Of a stretch of 64,000 nucleotides of DNA, positions 8,458-17,948 are shown one piece after another. The position numbers and the translations under genes were made by a program. The notes beneath the pieces were generated by a model. That model was given only the letters and a program-made list of their open reading frames with translations, had not been told where the DNA came from and did no database searches. Source of the DNA: Mycolicibacterium rhodesiae JS60 (lineage in GTDB: Bacteria > Actinomycetota > Actinomycetes > Mycobacteriales > Mycobacteriaceae); NCBI GenBank assembly GCA_000230935.2, contig AGIQ01000008.1, positions 1 through 64,000 on the forward strand. Reading direction: 5' to 3'. Position 1 is the stretch's first letter, and each line of letters begins with the position of its first letter.

Positions 8458-10109
8458 TGACACCCGCCGACCTCGCCGAGCTGCTCAAGACCACCGCCGC
8501 CGCGGTGCTCGCCGAGCATGACCTGGATCCCGCCGCTCTGCCCGCGACGGTGACCGTCGAGCGTCCGCGTAACCCTGAGCACGGCGACTACGCGACCAAC
8601 CTGGCCCTGCAGCTGGGCAAGAAGGTCGGCACCAACCCGCGCGAGTTGGCCGGCTGGCTGGCCGCCGCACTGGCCGCCGCCGACGGTATCGCCGCCGCCG
8701 ACGTCGCAGGCCCCGGCTTCGTGAACCTGCGCATCGAGGCCGCCGCCCAGGGCGTGATCGTACAGAACATCCTCGCCGCCGGTACGACCTACGGGAACTC
8801 ACAGAGGCTCGACGGCACACGCGTCAACCTGGAGTTCGTATCGGCCAACCCGACCGGTCCCATCCACATCGGCGGCACCCGTTGGGCTGCGGTCGGCGAC
8901 GCGCTGGGCCGGCTGCTGACCACCCAGGGCGCGGCGGTCACCAGGGAGTACTACTTCAATGACCATGGCGCCCAGATCGACCGGTTCACCAATTCCCTGA
9001 TCGCGGCGGCCAAGGGCGAGCCCGCTCCCGAGGACGGCTACGCCGGCGACTACATCAAGGACATCGCCGAGCAGGTGCTGGCCAAGGCGCCCGACGCGCT
9101 GAACCTGACCGGTGACGAGCAGAAAGAGACCTTCCGTGCAATAGGCGTCGACCTGATGTTCGACCACATCAAGAAGTCGCTGCACGAGTTCGGCACCGAT
9201 TTCGACGTCTACACCCACGAAGACTCGATGCACACCAGCGGGCGGGTCGAGCAGGCCATCGGCAAGCTGCGCGAGACCGGCAACATCTACGAGAAGGACG
9301 GCGCAACCTGGTTGCGCACAACGGAATTCGGCGACGACAAGGACCGTGTCGTCATCAAGAGTGACGGGCAACCCGCCTATATCGCCGGGGATCTGGCCTA
9401 CTACCTCGACAAGCGGCAGCGCGGCTTCGATCTGTGCATCTACATGCTCGGCGCCGACCACCACGGCTACATCGCCCGGCTGAAGGCGGCCGCCGCCGCG
9501 CTGGGCGACGACCCGGACACCGTCGAGGTGTTGATCGGCCAGATGGTCAACCTTGTGCGCGACGGTCAGCCGGTCCGGATGAGCAAGCGGGCCGGAACGG
9601 TGATCACACTCGACGACCTGGTCGAGGCCATCGGCGTGGACGCAGCCCGCTATTCGCTGACCCGCTCCTCGGTGGACACCCCGATCGACATCGATCTGCA
9701 ATTGTGGTCATCGGCGTCCAACGAAAACCCGGTCTATTACGTGCAATACGCGCACGCCCGGCTTTCGGCGCTGGCCCGCAATGCCGCTGATCTCGGTCTG
9801 GCCCCGGACACCGCGCATCTCGAACTGCTCACTCACGAAAAAGAAGGCGCGCTGATCCGCAACCTCGGCGAGTTCGCCCGGGTGCTCAAAGCCGGTGCGT
9901 CACTTCGTGAGCCGCATCGGGTGTGTCGGTACCTGGAAGACCTGGCCGGTGACTACCACCGGTTCTATGACTCGTGCCGCGTCCTGCCGATGGGCGATGA
10001 AGCACCGCAGAGCCTTCATAAGGCGCGGCTGGCGCTGTGTGCAGCCACCCGCCAGGTGATCGCCAACGGCCTTGCCATCCTTGGGGTTTCCGCGCCGGAG
10101 CGGATGTGA
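8457..10109 (+). CDS. argS: Arginyl-tRNA synthetase
   Basis: Class I synthetase that attaches arginine to tRNA-Arg; 550 aa, the usual mycobacterial length. The N-terminal additional domain (about 1-110) is followed by the catalytic fold with FVSANPTGPIHIGG (HIGH-type motif, His137) and RMSKR (KMSKS-type loop, 374-378). The C-terminal part carries the all-helical anticodon-binding domain with DALRT-like features (YLEDLAGDYHRFYDSC). First gene of a run with lysA, hom, thrC and thrB, the same order as Rv1292-Rv1296 in M. tuberculosis. The stop overlaps the start of lysA. Confidence 0.97.
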   Translation: MTPADLAELLKTTAAAVLAEHDLDPAALPATVTVERPRNPEHGDYATNLALQLGKKVGTNPRELAGWLAAALAAADGIAAADVAGPGFVNLRIEAAAQGVIVQNILAAGTTYGNSQRLDGTRVNLEFVSANPTGPIHIGGTRWAAVGDALGRLLTTQGAAVTREYYFNDHGAQIDRFTNSLIAAAKGEPAPEDGYAGDYIKDIAEQVLAKAPDALNLTGDEQKETFRAIGVDLMFDHIKKSLHEFGTDFDVYTHEDSMHTSGRVEQAIGKLRETGNIYEKDGATWLRTTEFGDDKDRVVIKSDGQPAYIAGDLAYYLDKRQRGFDLCIYMLGADHHGYIARLKAAAAALGDDPDTVEVLIGQMVNLVRDGQPVRMSKRAGTVITLDDLVEAIGVDAARYSLTRSSVDTPIDIDLQLWSSASNENPVYYVQYAHARLSALARNAADLGLAPDTAHLELLTHEKEGALIRNLGEFARVLKAGASLREPHRVCRYLEDLAGDYHRFYDSCRVLPMGDEAPQSLHKARLALCAATRQVIANGLAILGVSAPERM

Positions 10110-11524
10110 ACGTTCACCCCGCCGGCCCGCGCCACGCTGAGGAAATCCACCACGGCGGCGCGCCAGCACGTCCACAGACCGCCGCCGAGGTCTTGACCCT
10201 CGCGCCGAATGTGTGGCCCCGCAACCTCGTTCGTGGCGCCGACGGTGAGGTGTCGATCGCCGGTGTGACGGTGTCCGACCTGGCTGCGGAGTACGGCACC
10301 CCGCTGTTCGTCATCGACGAGGACGACTTCCGCGGCCGTTGTCGCGAGATCGCCGCCGCGTTCGGCAACGGCCACAATGTCCACTACGCGGGGAAAGCCT
10401 TCCTGTGCAGCGAGGTCGCCCGCTGGGTAGACCAGGAGGGGCTATCCCTGGACGTCGCCAGCGGCGGTGAGCTCGCGGTCGCGCTGCACGCCGGATTCCC
10501 GGCCGAGCGAATCGCGTTCCACGGCAACAACAAATCGGTCGACGAGCTGACCACTGCGGTCAAGGCCGGTGTCGGCCACATCGTGCTCGACTCGGTGACC
10601 GAGATCGAACGCCTCGACACCATCGCCGGCGAGGCCGGGGTGGTGCAGGACGTGCTGCTTCGGGTCACCGTCGGCGTCGAGGCGCACACCCACGAATTCA
10701 TCGCGACCGCACACGAAGATCAGAAGTTCGGCCTGTCGCTGGCCAGCGGTGCCGCGATGGTCGGGGTGCGCCGGGTGTTCGCCACCGATCACCTGCGCCT
10801 GGTCGGCCTGCACAGTCACATCGGTTCGCAGATCTTCGACGTGGCCGGCTTCGAGCTGGCCGCCCACCGGGTCATCGGGCTGCTGCGCGACGTGGTCGCC
10901 GAGTTCGGGGTGGACAAGACCACGCAGATCGCCGTCGTCGATCTTGGTGGGGGACTGGGCATCTCGTATCTGCCGCACGACGATCCGCCCCCGCTGGACG
11001 TTCTGGCGGCCAAGCTCGACGACATCGTGCGCAGTGAGTCCGCCGCCGCGGGCTTGCCGGCGCCGCGCCTCGTCGTCGAGCCGGGGCGGGCCATCGCCGG
11101 GCCGGGGACGGTGACGCTGTACGAGGTGGGCACCGTCAAGGATGTGGTCGTCGGCGCCGACCGGTCGCGGCGCTATGTCAGCGTCGACGGCGGAATGAGT
11201 GACAACATCCGCCCGGCGCTCTACGGCTCCGAATACGACATCCGACTGGTGTCACGCACCAGCGAGTCGGCGCCGGTGTTGGCGCGCATCGTCGGGAAGC
11301 ACTGCGAGAGCGGCGACATCATCGTCCGCGACACCTGGGTGCCCGAAGACGTGGCACCGGGAGACTTGCTGGCGGTGGCCGCCACCGGCGCCTACTGCTA
11401 TTCGATGTCGAGTCGATACAACCTGATCGGTCGGCCCGCCGTAGTGGCCGTGCGCGACGGGCGGGCCCGCCTGATCCTGCGCCGGGAGACCGTCGACGAC
11501 CTACTGAGTCTGGAAGTGAGGTAA
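10106..11524 (+). CDS. lysA: Diaminopimelate decarboxylase
   Basis: PLP enzyme that decarboxylates meso-diaminopimelate to lysine, the last step of lysine synthesis. The GTG at 10106 overlaps the argS stop by 4 bases and has GGAG 5 bases upstream, giving 472 aa; longer in-frame starts inside argS are not credible. The PLP lysine is Lys97 in HYAGKAF; the phosphate-binding GGGLGISY and the SVDGGMSDNIRPALYG segment of the fold III decarboxylases are present, as is the CESGD motif that helps bind substrate across the dimer. Translationally coupled to argS. Confidence 0.96.
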   Translation: MNVHPAGPRHAEEIHHGGAPARPQTAAEVLTLAPNVWPRNLVRGADGEVSIAGVTVSDLAAEYGTPLFVIDEDDFRGRCREIAAAFGNGHNVHYAGKAFLCSEVARWVDQEGLSLDVASGGELAVALHAGFPAERIAFHGNNKSVDELTTAVKAGVGHIVLDSVTEIERLDTIAGEAGVVQDVLLRVTVGVEAHTHEFIATAHEDQKFGLSLASGAAMVGVRRVFATDHLRLVGLHSHIGSQIFDVAGFELAAHRVIGLLRDVVAEFGVDKTTQIAVVDLGGGLGISYLPHDDPPPLDVLAAKLDDIVRSESAAAGLPAPRLVVEPGRAIAGPGTVTLYEVGTVKDVVVGADRSRRYVSVDGGMSDNIRPALYGSEYDIRLVSRTSESAPVLARIVGKHCESGDIIVRDTWVPEDVAPGDLLAVAATGAYCYSMSSRYNLIGRPAVVAVRDGRARLILRRETVDDLLSLEVR

Positions 11525-11529
11525 CAGCC

Positions 11530-12840
11530 ATGAGTACATCCGAGAAGCCAATAGGCGTCGCGGTATTGGGTCTAGGCAACGTGGGCAGCGAGGTCGTCCG
11601 GATCATCCAGGAGAGCGCGCCCGACCTGGCCGCGCGCATCGGCGCACCGCTCGAACTGCGCGGTGTCGCGGTGCGCAAGGTCGCCGACGACCGCGGCCTG
11701 CCGATGGAGATGCTCACCGACAACGTCGAGGAATTGGTCTCGCGCGCGGATGTCGACCTCGTCGTCGAGGTGATGGGTCCGGTCGAGCCTGCCCGCAAGG
11801 CGATCCTGACCGCGCTCGAGGGCGGAAAGTCGGTGGTGACCGCCAACAAGGCGCTGCTGGCCCAGTCCACCGGTGAGCTCGCCCAGGCGGCCGAACGCGC
11901 CCATGTCGACCTGTATTTCGAGGCCGCCGTCGCCGGTGCCATTCCGGTGATCCGCCCGCTCACACAGTCGCTGGCCGGTGACACGGTGCTGCGAGTGGCC
12001 GGCATCGTCAACGGCACTACGAACTACATTCTCTCCGAGATGGCCTCCACTGGAGCCGATTACAGCTCCGCACTGGCCGACGCGAGCGCGCTGGGCTATG
12101 CCGAGGCTGATCCCACCGCCGACGTCGAGGGCTATGACGCCGCGGCCAAGGCGGCGATCCTGGCTTCCATCGCCTTCCACACCCGGGTCACCGCCGACGA
12201 CGTCTACCGCGAGGGCATCTCCAAGATCACTCCTGATGATTTCGAGTCGGCCAAGGGCCTGGGGTGCACCATCAAGCTGCTGTCGATCTGCGAGCGGGTC
12301 ACGGGAAGCGATGGCCAGCAGCGGGTTTCGGCCCGGGTCTACCCGGCGCTGGTTCCGCTGAACCATCCGCTGGCCACCGTCAACGGCGCGTTCAACGCCG
12401 TCGTCGTCGAGGCAGAGGCGGCCGGCAGGCTGATGTTCTACGGCCAGGGCGCCGGTGGCGCGCCGACGGCGTCGGCGGTGATGGGTGACCTGGTGATGGC
12501 CGCGCGCAACCGCGTCCAGGGCGGCCGGGGCCCGCGTGAATCCAAATACGCCCAGTTGCCGATCGCCCCGATGGGGATGATCCCCACCCGCTACTACGTG
12601 AGCATGACGGTCACCGACCGTCCCGGTGTGTTGTCCTCGGTAGCAGCCGAATTCGCCAACCGCGGGGTCAGCATCGCCGAAGTGCGACAGGAGAGCATGG
12701 CCGACGAGGGTGCCCGGATCGTGGTGGTCACACACCGGGCAACCGATGCCGCACTATCCGAAACCGTTGCCGCGCTGGCTGATCACGACGCCGTGCAGGA
12801 AGTCAACAGCGTGCTGCGCCTGGAGGGAACCAGCGAATGA
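11530..12840 (+). CDS. hom: Homoserine dehydrogenase
   Basis: Reduces aspartate semialdehyde to homoserine, the branch point to threonine and methionine. 436 aa, with an NAD(P) Rossmann motif GLGNVG near residue 16, the catalytic domain with the VVTANKALLA and FEAAVAGAIPVI segments and the NGTTNYIL motif, and a C-terminal ACT domain (about residues 355-430, beginning TRYYVSMTVTDRPGVL) expected to sense threonine. Five bases separate it from lysA and its stop overlaps the thrC start by 4 bases. Called thrA in M. tuberculosis. Confidence 0.96.
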   Translation: MSTSEKPIGVAVLGLGNVGSEVVRIIQESAPDLAARIGAPLELRGVAVRKVADDRGLPMEMLTDNVEELVSRADVDLVVEVMGPVEPARKAILTALEGGKSVVTANKALLAQSTGELAQAAERAHVDLYFEAAVAGAIPVIRPLTQSLAGDTVLRVAGIVNGTTNYILSEMASTGADYSSALADASALGYAEADPTADVEGYDAAAKAAILASIAFHTRVTADDVYREGISKITPDDFESAKGLGCTIKLLSICERVTGSDGQQRVSARVYPALVPLNHPLATVNGAFNAVVVEAEAAGRLMFYGQGAGGAPTASAVMGDLVMAARNRVQGGRGPRESKYAQLPIAPMGMIPTRYYVSMTVTDRPGVLSSVAAEFANRGVSIAEVRQESMADEGARIVVVTHRATDAALSETVAALADHDAVQEVNSVLRLEGTSE

Positions 12841-13922
12841 GCGCCACGAAGTCGACTGCCGTGCACACCCCGTGGCCCGGGTTGATCGGGGCCTATCGCG
12901 ACCGGCTGCCAGTGGCACCCGACTGGACGCCGATCACCCTGCTCGAGGGTGGCACCCCGCTGATCAGCGCCAAGCGTCTGTCTGAAAAGACCGGCTGCAC
13001 AATTCATCTGAAGGTCGAAGGCCTCAATCCCACCGGTTCGTTCAAGGACCGTGGCATGACCATGGCGGTCACCGACGCGGTCGCTCGCGGTCAGCAGGCG
13101 GTGCTGTGCGCCTCGACCGGAAACACCTCGGCGTCGGCGGCGGCCTACGCGGCCAGGGCCGGCATCACCTGCGCGGTGCTGATCCCGCAGGGCAAGATCG
13201 CGATGGGCAAGCTGGCGCAGGCAGTCATGCACGGCGCCAAGATCATTCAGATTGATGGCAATTTCGACGACTGCCTGGAATTGGCGCGCAAGCTCACTGC
13301 TGACTACCCGACCATCGCGCTGGTCAACAGCGTCAACCCGGTGCGCATTCAGGGGCAGAAGACCGCGGCCTTCGAGATCGTCGATGCCCTGGGGACGGCT
13401 CCTGACGTGCATTCGCTGCCGGTCGGCAACGCGGGCAACATCACCGCCTACTGGATGGGTTACGTCGAGTACCACCGTGACGGGCTGACGGAGAAGCTGC
13501 CTCGGATGCTGGGCACCCAGGCCGCTGGTGCGGCGCCGCTGGTGTCGGGCAAGCCGGTGAGCAACCCCGAGACCATCGCCACCGCGATCCGCATCGGCTC
13601 GCCGGCGTCGTGGGACGGTGCGGTCGCCGCGCAACAGGATTCCGGTGGTCGATTCCTGGCCGCCACCGACGAGGAGATCCTGGCCGCATATCACCTGGTT
13701 GCCGAGGCCGAGGGCGTGTTCGTCGAGCCGGCGTCGGCCGCCAGCATCGCGGGGTTGCTCAAGTCCGTCGAGGACGGCTGGATCAAGCCCGGTTCCACGG
13801 TGGTGTGCACCGTGACCGGCAACGGCTTGAAGGATCCCGATACCGCTCTGCGGGACATGCCGGCGGTCAACGCGGTGCCGGTCGATCCCGGTGCCGTCGT
13901 CGCCGCACTGGGCCTGGTCTGA
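12837..13922 (+). CDS. thrC: Threonine synthase
   Basis: PLP enzyme of fold type II converting O-phosphohomoserine to threonine; 361 aa. The PLP lysine is Lys70 in GSFKDRGMTMA, and the phosphate cup is in LPVGNAGNITAYWMGY. The ATGA overlap with hom indicates translational coupling. The next gene, thrB, supplies its substrate and starts 15 bases after the stop. Confidence 0.96.
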   Translation: MSATKSTAVHTPWPGLIGAYRDRLPVAPDWTPITLLEGGTPLISAKRLSEKTGCTIHLKVEGLNPTGSFKDRGMTMAVTDAVARGQQAVLCASTGNTSASAAAYAARAGITCAVLIPQGKIAMGKLAQAVMHGAKIIQIDGNFDDCLELARKLTADYPTIALVNSVNPVRIQGQKTAAFEIVDALGTAPDVHSLPVGNAGNITAYWMGYVEYHRDGLTEKLPRMLGTQAAGAAPLVSGKPVSNPETIATAIRIGSPASWDGAVAAQQDSGGRFLAATDEEILAAYHLVAEAEGVFVEPASAASIAGLLKSVEDGWIKPGSTVVCTVTGNGLKDPDTALRDMPAVNAVPVDPGAVVAALGLV

Positions 13923-13937
13923 GAAGCGGACACTGGA

Positions 13938-14882
13938 GTGACCTTCAACCTGCCCGCCGGGCTCAGCGCCACCGCCACCGTCGCGGCCTCCAGTGCCAAC
14001 CTCGGCCCCGGTTTCGACAGCCTGGGCCTGGCGCTGGCGCTCTATGACAAGGTTCTCGTCGAGACCACCGATGCCGGACTCAGCATCGAGGTCGAGGGCG
14101 AGGGTGCCGGGCAGGTTCCGCTGGGCCCCGAGCATCTGGTGGTCCGGGCACTGCACCGCGGGCTTGCGGCAGGCGGTGCAGATGCGCGCGGGCTTGTGGT
14201 GCGCTGCTACAACGCGATCCCGCACTCGAGGGGCCTCGGCTCGTCGGCCGCGGCCGTCGTCGGCGGCCTGGCCGCAGCGAATGGTCTTCTGGCACAAGCA
14301 GATCGGGATCCGCTGACGGATGCGCAACTGATCCAGCTGGCATCGGAATTCGAGGGCCACCCCGACAACGCGTCGGCCTCGGTGCTCGGCGGGGCGGTGG
14401 TGTCATGGGTCGACGAGCAGACCTCACCGCCGACATATGCGGCGGCCGGGTTGCGGCTGCACCCCGACATTCGCCTCTTCCCGGGAATTCCGCAGGTGCG
14501 GTCCTCGACGGCGGAGACCCGGGTGCTGCTGCCCGAGTACGTCACCCATGGAGCGGCCCGGTTCAATCTGAGCCGGGCGGCGTTGCTGGTCGTCGCGCTC
14601 ACTGAGCGGCCGGACTTGCTGATGGCGGCCACCGACGACGTTTTGCATCAACCGCAGCGTGGGCCGGCGATGCCTGCTTCGGCGGAATACCTGCAGGTGT
14701 TGCGGCGTTGTGGAGTTCCAGCGGTGCTATCCGGCGCAGGTCCAGCGGTTCTGGCGTTCAGTACGAGTGCAGAACTCCCCGCGGAGGTCGTCGAATTCGG
14801 CACCGCGAAAGGATTCACCGTCAGCGAAATGAGCGTCGGCGAGGCAGTTCGCTGGAGCTCCGGTATCGCGGTTCACGGCTGA
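13938..14882 (+). CDS. thrB: Homoserine kinase
   Basis: GHMP-family kinase that phosphorylates homoserine; 314 aa. It has the N-terminal SSANLGPGFDSLGLALALYD motif, the ATP loop SRGLGSSAAAV at about residues 97-107, and the C-terminal LSGAGPAVLAF glycine motif. The GTG start at 13938 has GGACACTGGA in front, a weak ribosome site. Last gene of the lysine/threonine run; 276 bases of non-coding DNA follow. Confidence 0.95.
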   Translation: MTFNLPAGLSATATVAASSANLGPGFDSLGLALALYDKVLVETTDAGLSIEVEGEGAGQVPLGPEHLVVRALHRGLAAGGADARGLVVRCYNAIPHSRGLGSSAAAVVGGLAAANGLLAQADRDPLTDAQLIQLASEFEGHPDNASASVLGGAVVSWVDEQTSPPTYAAAGLRLHPDIRLFPGIPQVRSSTAETRVLLPEYVTHGAARFNLSRAALLVVALTERPDLLMAATDDVLHQPQRGPAMPASAEYLQVLRRCGVPAVLSGAGPAVLAFSTSAELPAEVVEFGTAKGFTVSEMSVGEAVRWSSGIAVHG

Positions 14883-14908
14883 GTTGCGTACACGCCGGTG
14901 GCGATTTC

Positions 14909-14938
14909 TTGCTTTCCGGCGGTCAAGGGGGCTATTCT
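14909..14938 (+). promoter_or_regulatory. Candidate rho promoter
   Basis: TTGCTT (14909-14914), an 18-base spacer and TATTCT (14933-14938) fit a mycobacterial sigma-A promoter. The implied 5' leader before the rho start at 15159 is about 215 bases, long enough to hold the autoregulatory element often found at rho genes; no specific element is recognised. Confidence 0.4.
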
Positions 14939-15158
14939 CGGTCCCGTCCAGGCAATCGCAGCGACTGTTCCTGCGCCGACACTAGGACGACCACCAATTT
15001 CTCTTGTGTTCAACTCGTGGCCTGACGGTTCGCCAAGTAGCCGCGAATTCCGGCGATCACCGTTGACGCACAGACGATGGTGAGACTTCGCATTCAGCGA
15101 ATCGGCTGAATGCCAGAACCCCTTGCCCGACGAAACGGTGAGGGAAGAAAGGAAATCC

Positions 15159-17021
15159 GTGACCGATACGGACCTGATCACGGCTGAAGAGCGCGCCCCG
15201 CAGACGGAGACGCCCGCCGTGACCGCAGAAATCCCCTCGGGCGCCCCGAGTGGGGATGCCGGCTCGACCGGCTCTCTGTCGACGATGGTCCTGCCCGAGC
15301 TTCGTGCCCTGGCCAACAAAGTTGGTGTCAAGGGAACCTCCGGCATGCGCAAGGGCGACCTGATCGCCGCGATCAAGGAGCACCAGAACGGCGGCAGCAA
15401 CGGCACCAGCCACCGCGCCGACGACGCCGCACCGGCGTCTGCCGAGCAGCCCAGCGAACCTCGCCAGAAGACCGAGAACGACCAATCCAACGGTAACGAG
15501 CCGCGGCGCCGTGAGCGCCGGGCCGCGACCCGCGATGCCGGAGCGGCCGGCGGCGAGAACGCCGAGCAGCCGAAATCGCAGGACAATCGCCCTGAACAGG
15601 GCGAAAAGCGCGAGCCCAAGTCCGACAACCGCGACGGCGGCCGGGACCAGTCCGACCAGGGGCAGGGCGGCCAGCAGAACCAGAACCGCGGCGAGAACCA
15701 GAACCGTGACAACCAGAACCGCGGCGACAACCAGAACCGCGACGGCGACGATGACGACCGTCAGGGCCGTCGCGGGCGCCGGTTCCGTGACCGTCGCCGT
15801 CGTGGTGAGCGCCAGGGCGGCGAGGGCGGCGGCAATGACGCCGAGCTTCGCGAGGACGACGTCGTCCAGCCGGTGGCCGGCATTCTCGACGTGCTCGACA
15901 ACTACGCGTTCGTGCGCACCTCGGGCTACCTGGCCGGGCCCAATGACGTCTACGTCTCGATGAACATGGTTCGCAAGAACGGCCTGCGCCGTGGCGACGC
16001 CGTCACCGGCGCGGTCCGGGTGCCCAAGGAGGGCGAGCAGAACAACCAGCGCCAGAAGTTCAATCCGCTGGTTCGCCTCGACAGCGTCAACGGCGGACCG
16101 GTCGAAGCGGCCAAGAACCGGCCGGACTTCACCAAGATGACGCCGCTCTACCCGAACCAGCGGCTGCGCCTGGAGACCACCAGCGACCGGCTGACCACCC
16201 GGGTGATCGACCTGATCATGCCGATCGGCAAGGGCCAGCGCGCCCTGATCGTGTCGCCGCCCAAGGCCGGTAAGACCACGATCATGCAGGACATCGCCAA
16301 CGCGATCACCCGCAACAATCCCGAGTGCCACCTGATGGTGGTTCTGGTCGACGAGCGGCCCGAAGAGGTCACCGACATGCAGCGCTCGGTCAAGGGGGAG
16401 GTCATCGCCTCGACCTTCGACCGTCCGCCGTCAGATCACACGCAAGCCGCCGAGCTGGCCATCGAGCGGGCCAAGCGCCTGGTCGAGCAGGGCAAGGACG
16501 TCGTCGTGCTGCTCGACTCGATCACCCGCCTGGGCCGCGCCTACAACAACGCCTCCCCGGCGTCGGGGCGCATCCTGTCCGGTGGTGTGGACTCGACCGC
16601 GCTGTACCCGCCGAAGCGCTTCCTCGGCGCGGCCCGCAACATCGAGCACGGCGGCTCGCTGACCATCATCGCGACGGCCATGGTGGAGACCGGCTCGACC
16701 GGTGACACCGTGATCTTCGAGGAGTTCAAGGGCACCGGCAACGCCGAGCTCAAGCTCGACCGCAAGATCGCCGAGCGCCGGGTGTTCCCGGCCGTCGACG
16801 TCAACCCGTCGGGCACCCGCAAGGACGAACTGCTGCTGAGCCCCGACGAGTTCGCGATCGTGCACAAGCTGCGCCGCGTGCTGTCCGGGCTGGATTCGCA
16901 CCAGGCCATCGACTTGTTGATGAGCCAGCTGCGTAAGACCAAGAACAACTACGAGTTCCTGGTTCAGGTGTCCAAGACGGCACCGGGCGGCGGCGGCAAC
17001 GGCGCCGGCGACATCGACTAG
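15159..17021 (+). CDS. rho: Transcription termination factor Rho
   Basis: Hexameric RNA helicase, 620 aa. I chose the GTG at 15159 because the protein then begins MTDTDLITA as in M. tuberculosis Rho and AGGAAA lies 3 bases upstream; an ATG 12 codons earlier lacks both. After a Rho_N-like helical segment (MVLPELRALANKVGVKGTSGMRKG) comes a long hydrophilic insert (about residues 80-230) typical of actinobacterial Rho, here with four NQNR units and RGRR/RDRRRRG basic patches. The RNA-binding cold-shock fold follows (VAGILDVLDNYAFVRT), then the ATPase with P-loop PPKAGKTT (Lys372), the VVLLDSITRLGRAYN segment and the R-loop region. Confidence 0.97.
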   Translation: MTDTDLITAEERAPQTETPAVTAEIPSGAPSGDAGSTGSLSTMVLPELRALANKVGVKGTSGMRKGDLIAAIKEHQNGGSNGTSHRADDAAPASAEQPSEPRQKTENDQSNGNEPRRRERRAATRDAGAAGGENAEQPKSQDNRPEQGEKREPKSDNRDGGRDQSDQGQGGQQNQNRGENQNRDNQNRGDNQNRDGDDDDRQGRRGRRFRDRRRRGERQGGEGGGNDAELREDDVVQPVAGILDVLDNYAFVRTSGYLAGPNDVYVSMNMVRKNGLRRGDAVTGAVRVPKEGEQNNQRQKFNPLVRLDSVNGGPVEAAKNRPDFTKMTPLYPNQRLRLETTSDRLTTRVIDLIMPIGKGQRALIVSPPKAGKTTIMQDIANAITRNNPECHLMVVLVDERPEEVTDMQRSVKGEVIASTFDRPPSDHTQAAELAIERAKRLVEQGKDVVVLLDSITRLGRAYNNASPASGRILSGGVDSTALYPPKRFLGAARNIEHGGSLTIIATAMVETGSTGDTVIFEEFKGTGNAELKLDRKIAERRVFPAVDVNPSGTRKDELLLSPDEFAIVHKLRRVLSGLDSHQAIDLLMSQLRKTKNNYEFLVQVSKTAPGGGGNGAGDID

Positions 17022-17057
17022 GCCCCGACTGACTTAGCGGTTTCCGCGCCGAAATCG

Positions 17058-17873
17058 TTAGCTCTGCCGCAGGGCGTCCATCCCGGGCGCCAGCAGACCA
17101 TCCAGTGCCGACCACGGCACCGTGATCGTCGGCGTCCCGTGGAAGAACTGATAGTCCGCGAAGTAGATCTGAAGGCCATCGGGCGTCGGGATCCAATTGG
17201 CGAAGTTGGCTTCGGTCGGCGCATTGCCCGGCTCATCGGGCATCGGCGTCGGCCCCACTCCGCTCACCGCGGGCAGCAGGGCCTTCGTCTGCTCTGACAG
17301 CTTGTCCAGACCCGCCTGCTTGTCGGCGAACAGATCCCCGAGCGTGATCGGCTTGGCCGTCCGCGAATCGATCACCACCGTGCTGATGTAGCTGGTCGGA
17401 TGCGCCGCCGGCACCGGCACGAACAATCCGCTGATCAATTCCGACACCGAAGCCCCGCCGAAGTAGATCTGCGGCTGGGTTTCGAACGTCCATGTTCCGT
17501 CCGGGTCAGCACCGGTTTTGACGGGTTCGAGCTGCCCCTCCGCCGAGTCGTGCACCGCGCTGTTGAACGCTCCCGCGACCTGAGGATCACCGCCGGTGAT
17601 GGTGTCGACGACCAACGTCCACCGGCCCTTGCCGTCCGCGGTGGCATCACCGGCGGTCGAGCGGGTGACCGAATACTTCCGGTTGTTGGAGATCCCGCTG
17701 GTCGGTGCGGCCGTGGTCGGTGACGCGCCGGGGCTGGCCGGCGTCTCCGCTGCCGTGGTGGTGGCGGTTGTGGTCGCCGTCGTGGTGGTGGACCCGCCGC
17801 ATCCGGTGAGTCCGATGGCTAAAGCTGCAACCAACACCGCCCCCCGGCGGCTGCGTGTCCCCATGGTGGACAT
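17058..17873 (-). CDS. Lipoprotein with DUF3298/RsiV-like C-terminal domain (271 aa)
   Basis: The N-terminus has a basic region, a hydrophobic core and the lipobox IGLTGC with Cys25, so it should be lipid-anchored outside the membrane. A Thr/Ala-rich linker with runs of T (TTTTATTTATTT) leads to a globular domain of about 190 residues; its end (TPDGLQIYFADYQF... TITVPWSALDGLL) matches the pattern of the DUF3298/RsiV-MPT64 family. Function is not established for this branch. The start could also be the ATG three codons in. It lies downstream of the TetR gene on the same strand with a 75-base gap and is absent between rho and rpmE in M. tuberculosis. Confidence 0.75.
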   Translation of the reverse strand: MSTMGTRSRRGAVLVAALAIGLTGCGGSTTTTATTTATTTAAETPASPGASPTTAAPTSGISNNRKYSVTRSTAGDATADGKGRWTLVVDTITGGDPQVAGAFNSAVHDSAEGQLEPVKTGADPDGTWTFETQPQIYFGGASVSELISGLFVPVPAAHPTSYISTVVIDSRTAKPITLGDLFADKQAGLDKLSEQTKALLPAVSGVGPTPMPDEPGNAPTEANFANWIPTPDGLQIYFADYQFFHGTPTITVPWSALDGLLAPGMDALRQS

Positions 17874-17948
17874 TGTGTCAGGAGCCGACTGGTGGTCGCG
17901 TGCAGATCGTGATTACGCTTGTCGCCCAAAGACTTTCACGTCGGGGCG

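Noticed and set aside
8799..9701. Long open frame on the minus strand inside argS
   Set aside because: Antisense shadow of a strongly conserved gene, an effect of high GC at third positions; no ribosome site or domain.
11572..12735. 387-codon minus-strand open frame opposite hom
   Set aside because: Composition and lack of domain mark it as an antisense shadow of hom.
15057..16331. 424-codon minus-strand frame opposite rho
   Set aside because: Its Val/Leu/Ala runs are the complement of the rho insert repeats.
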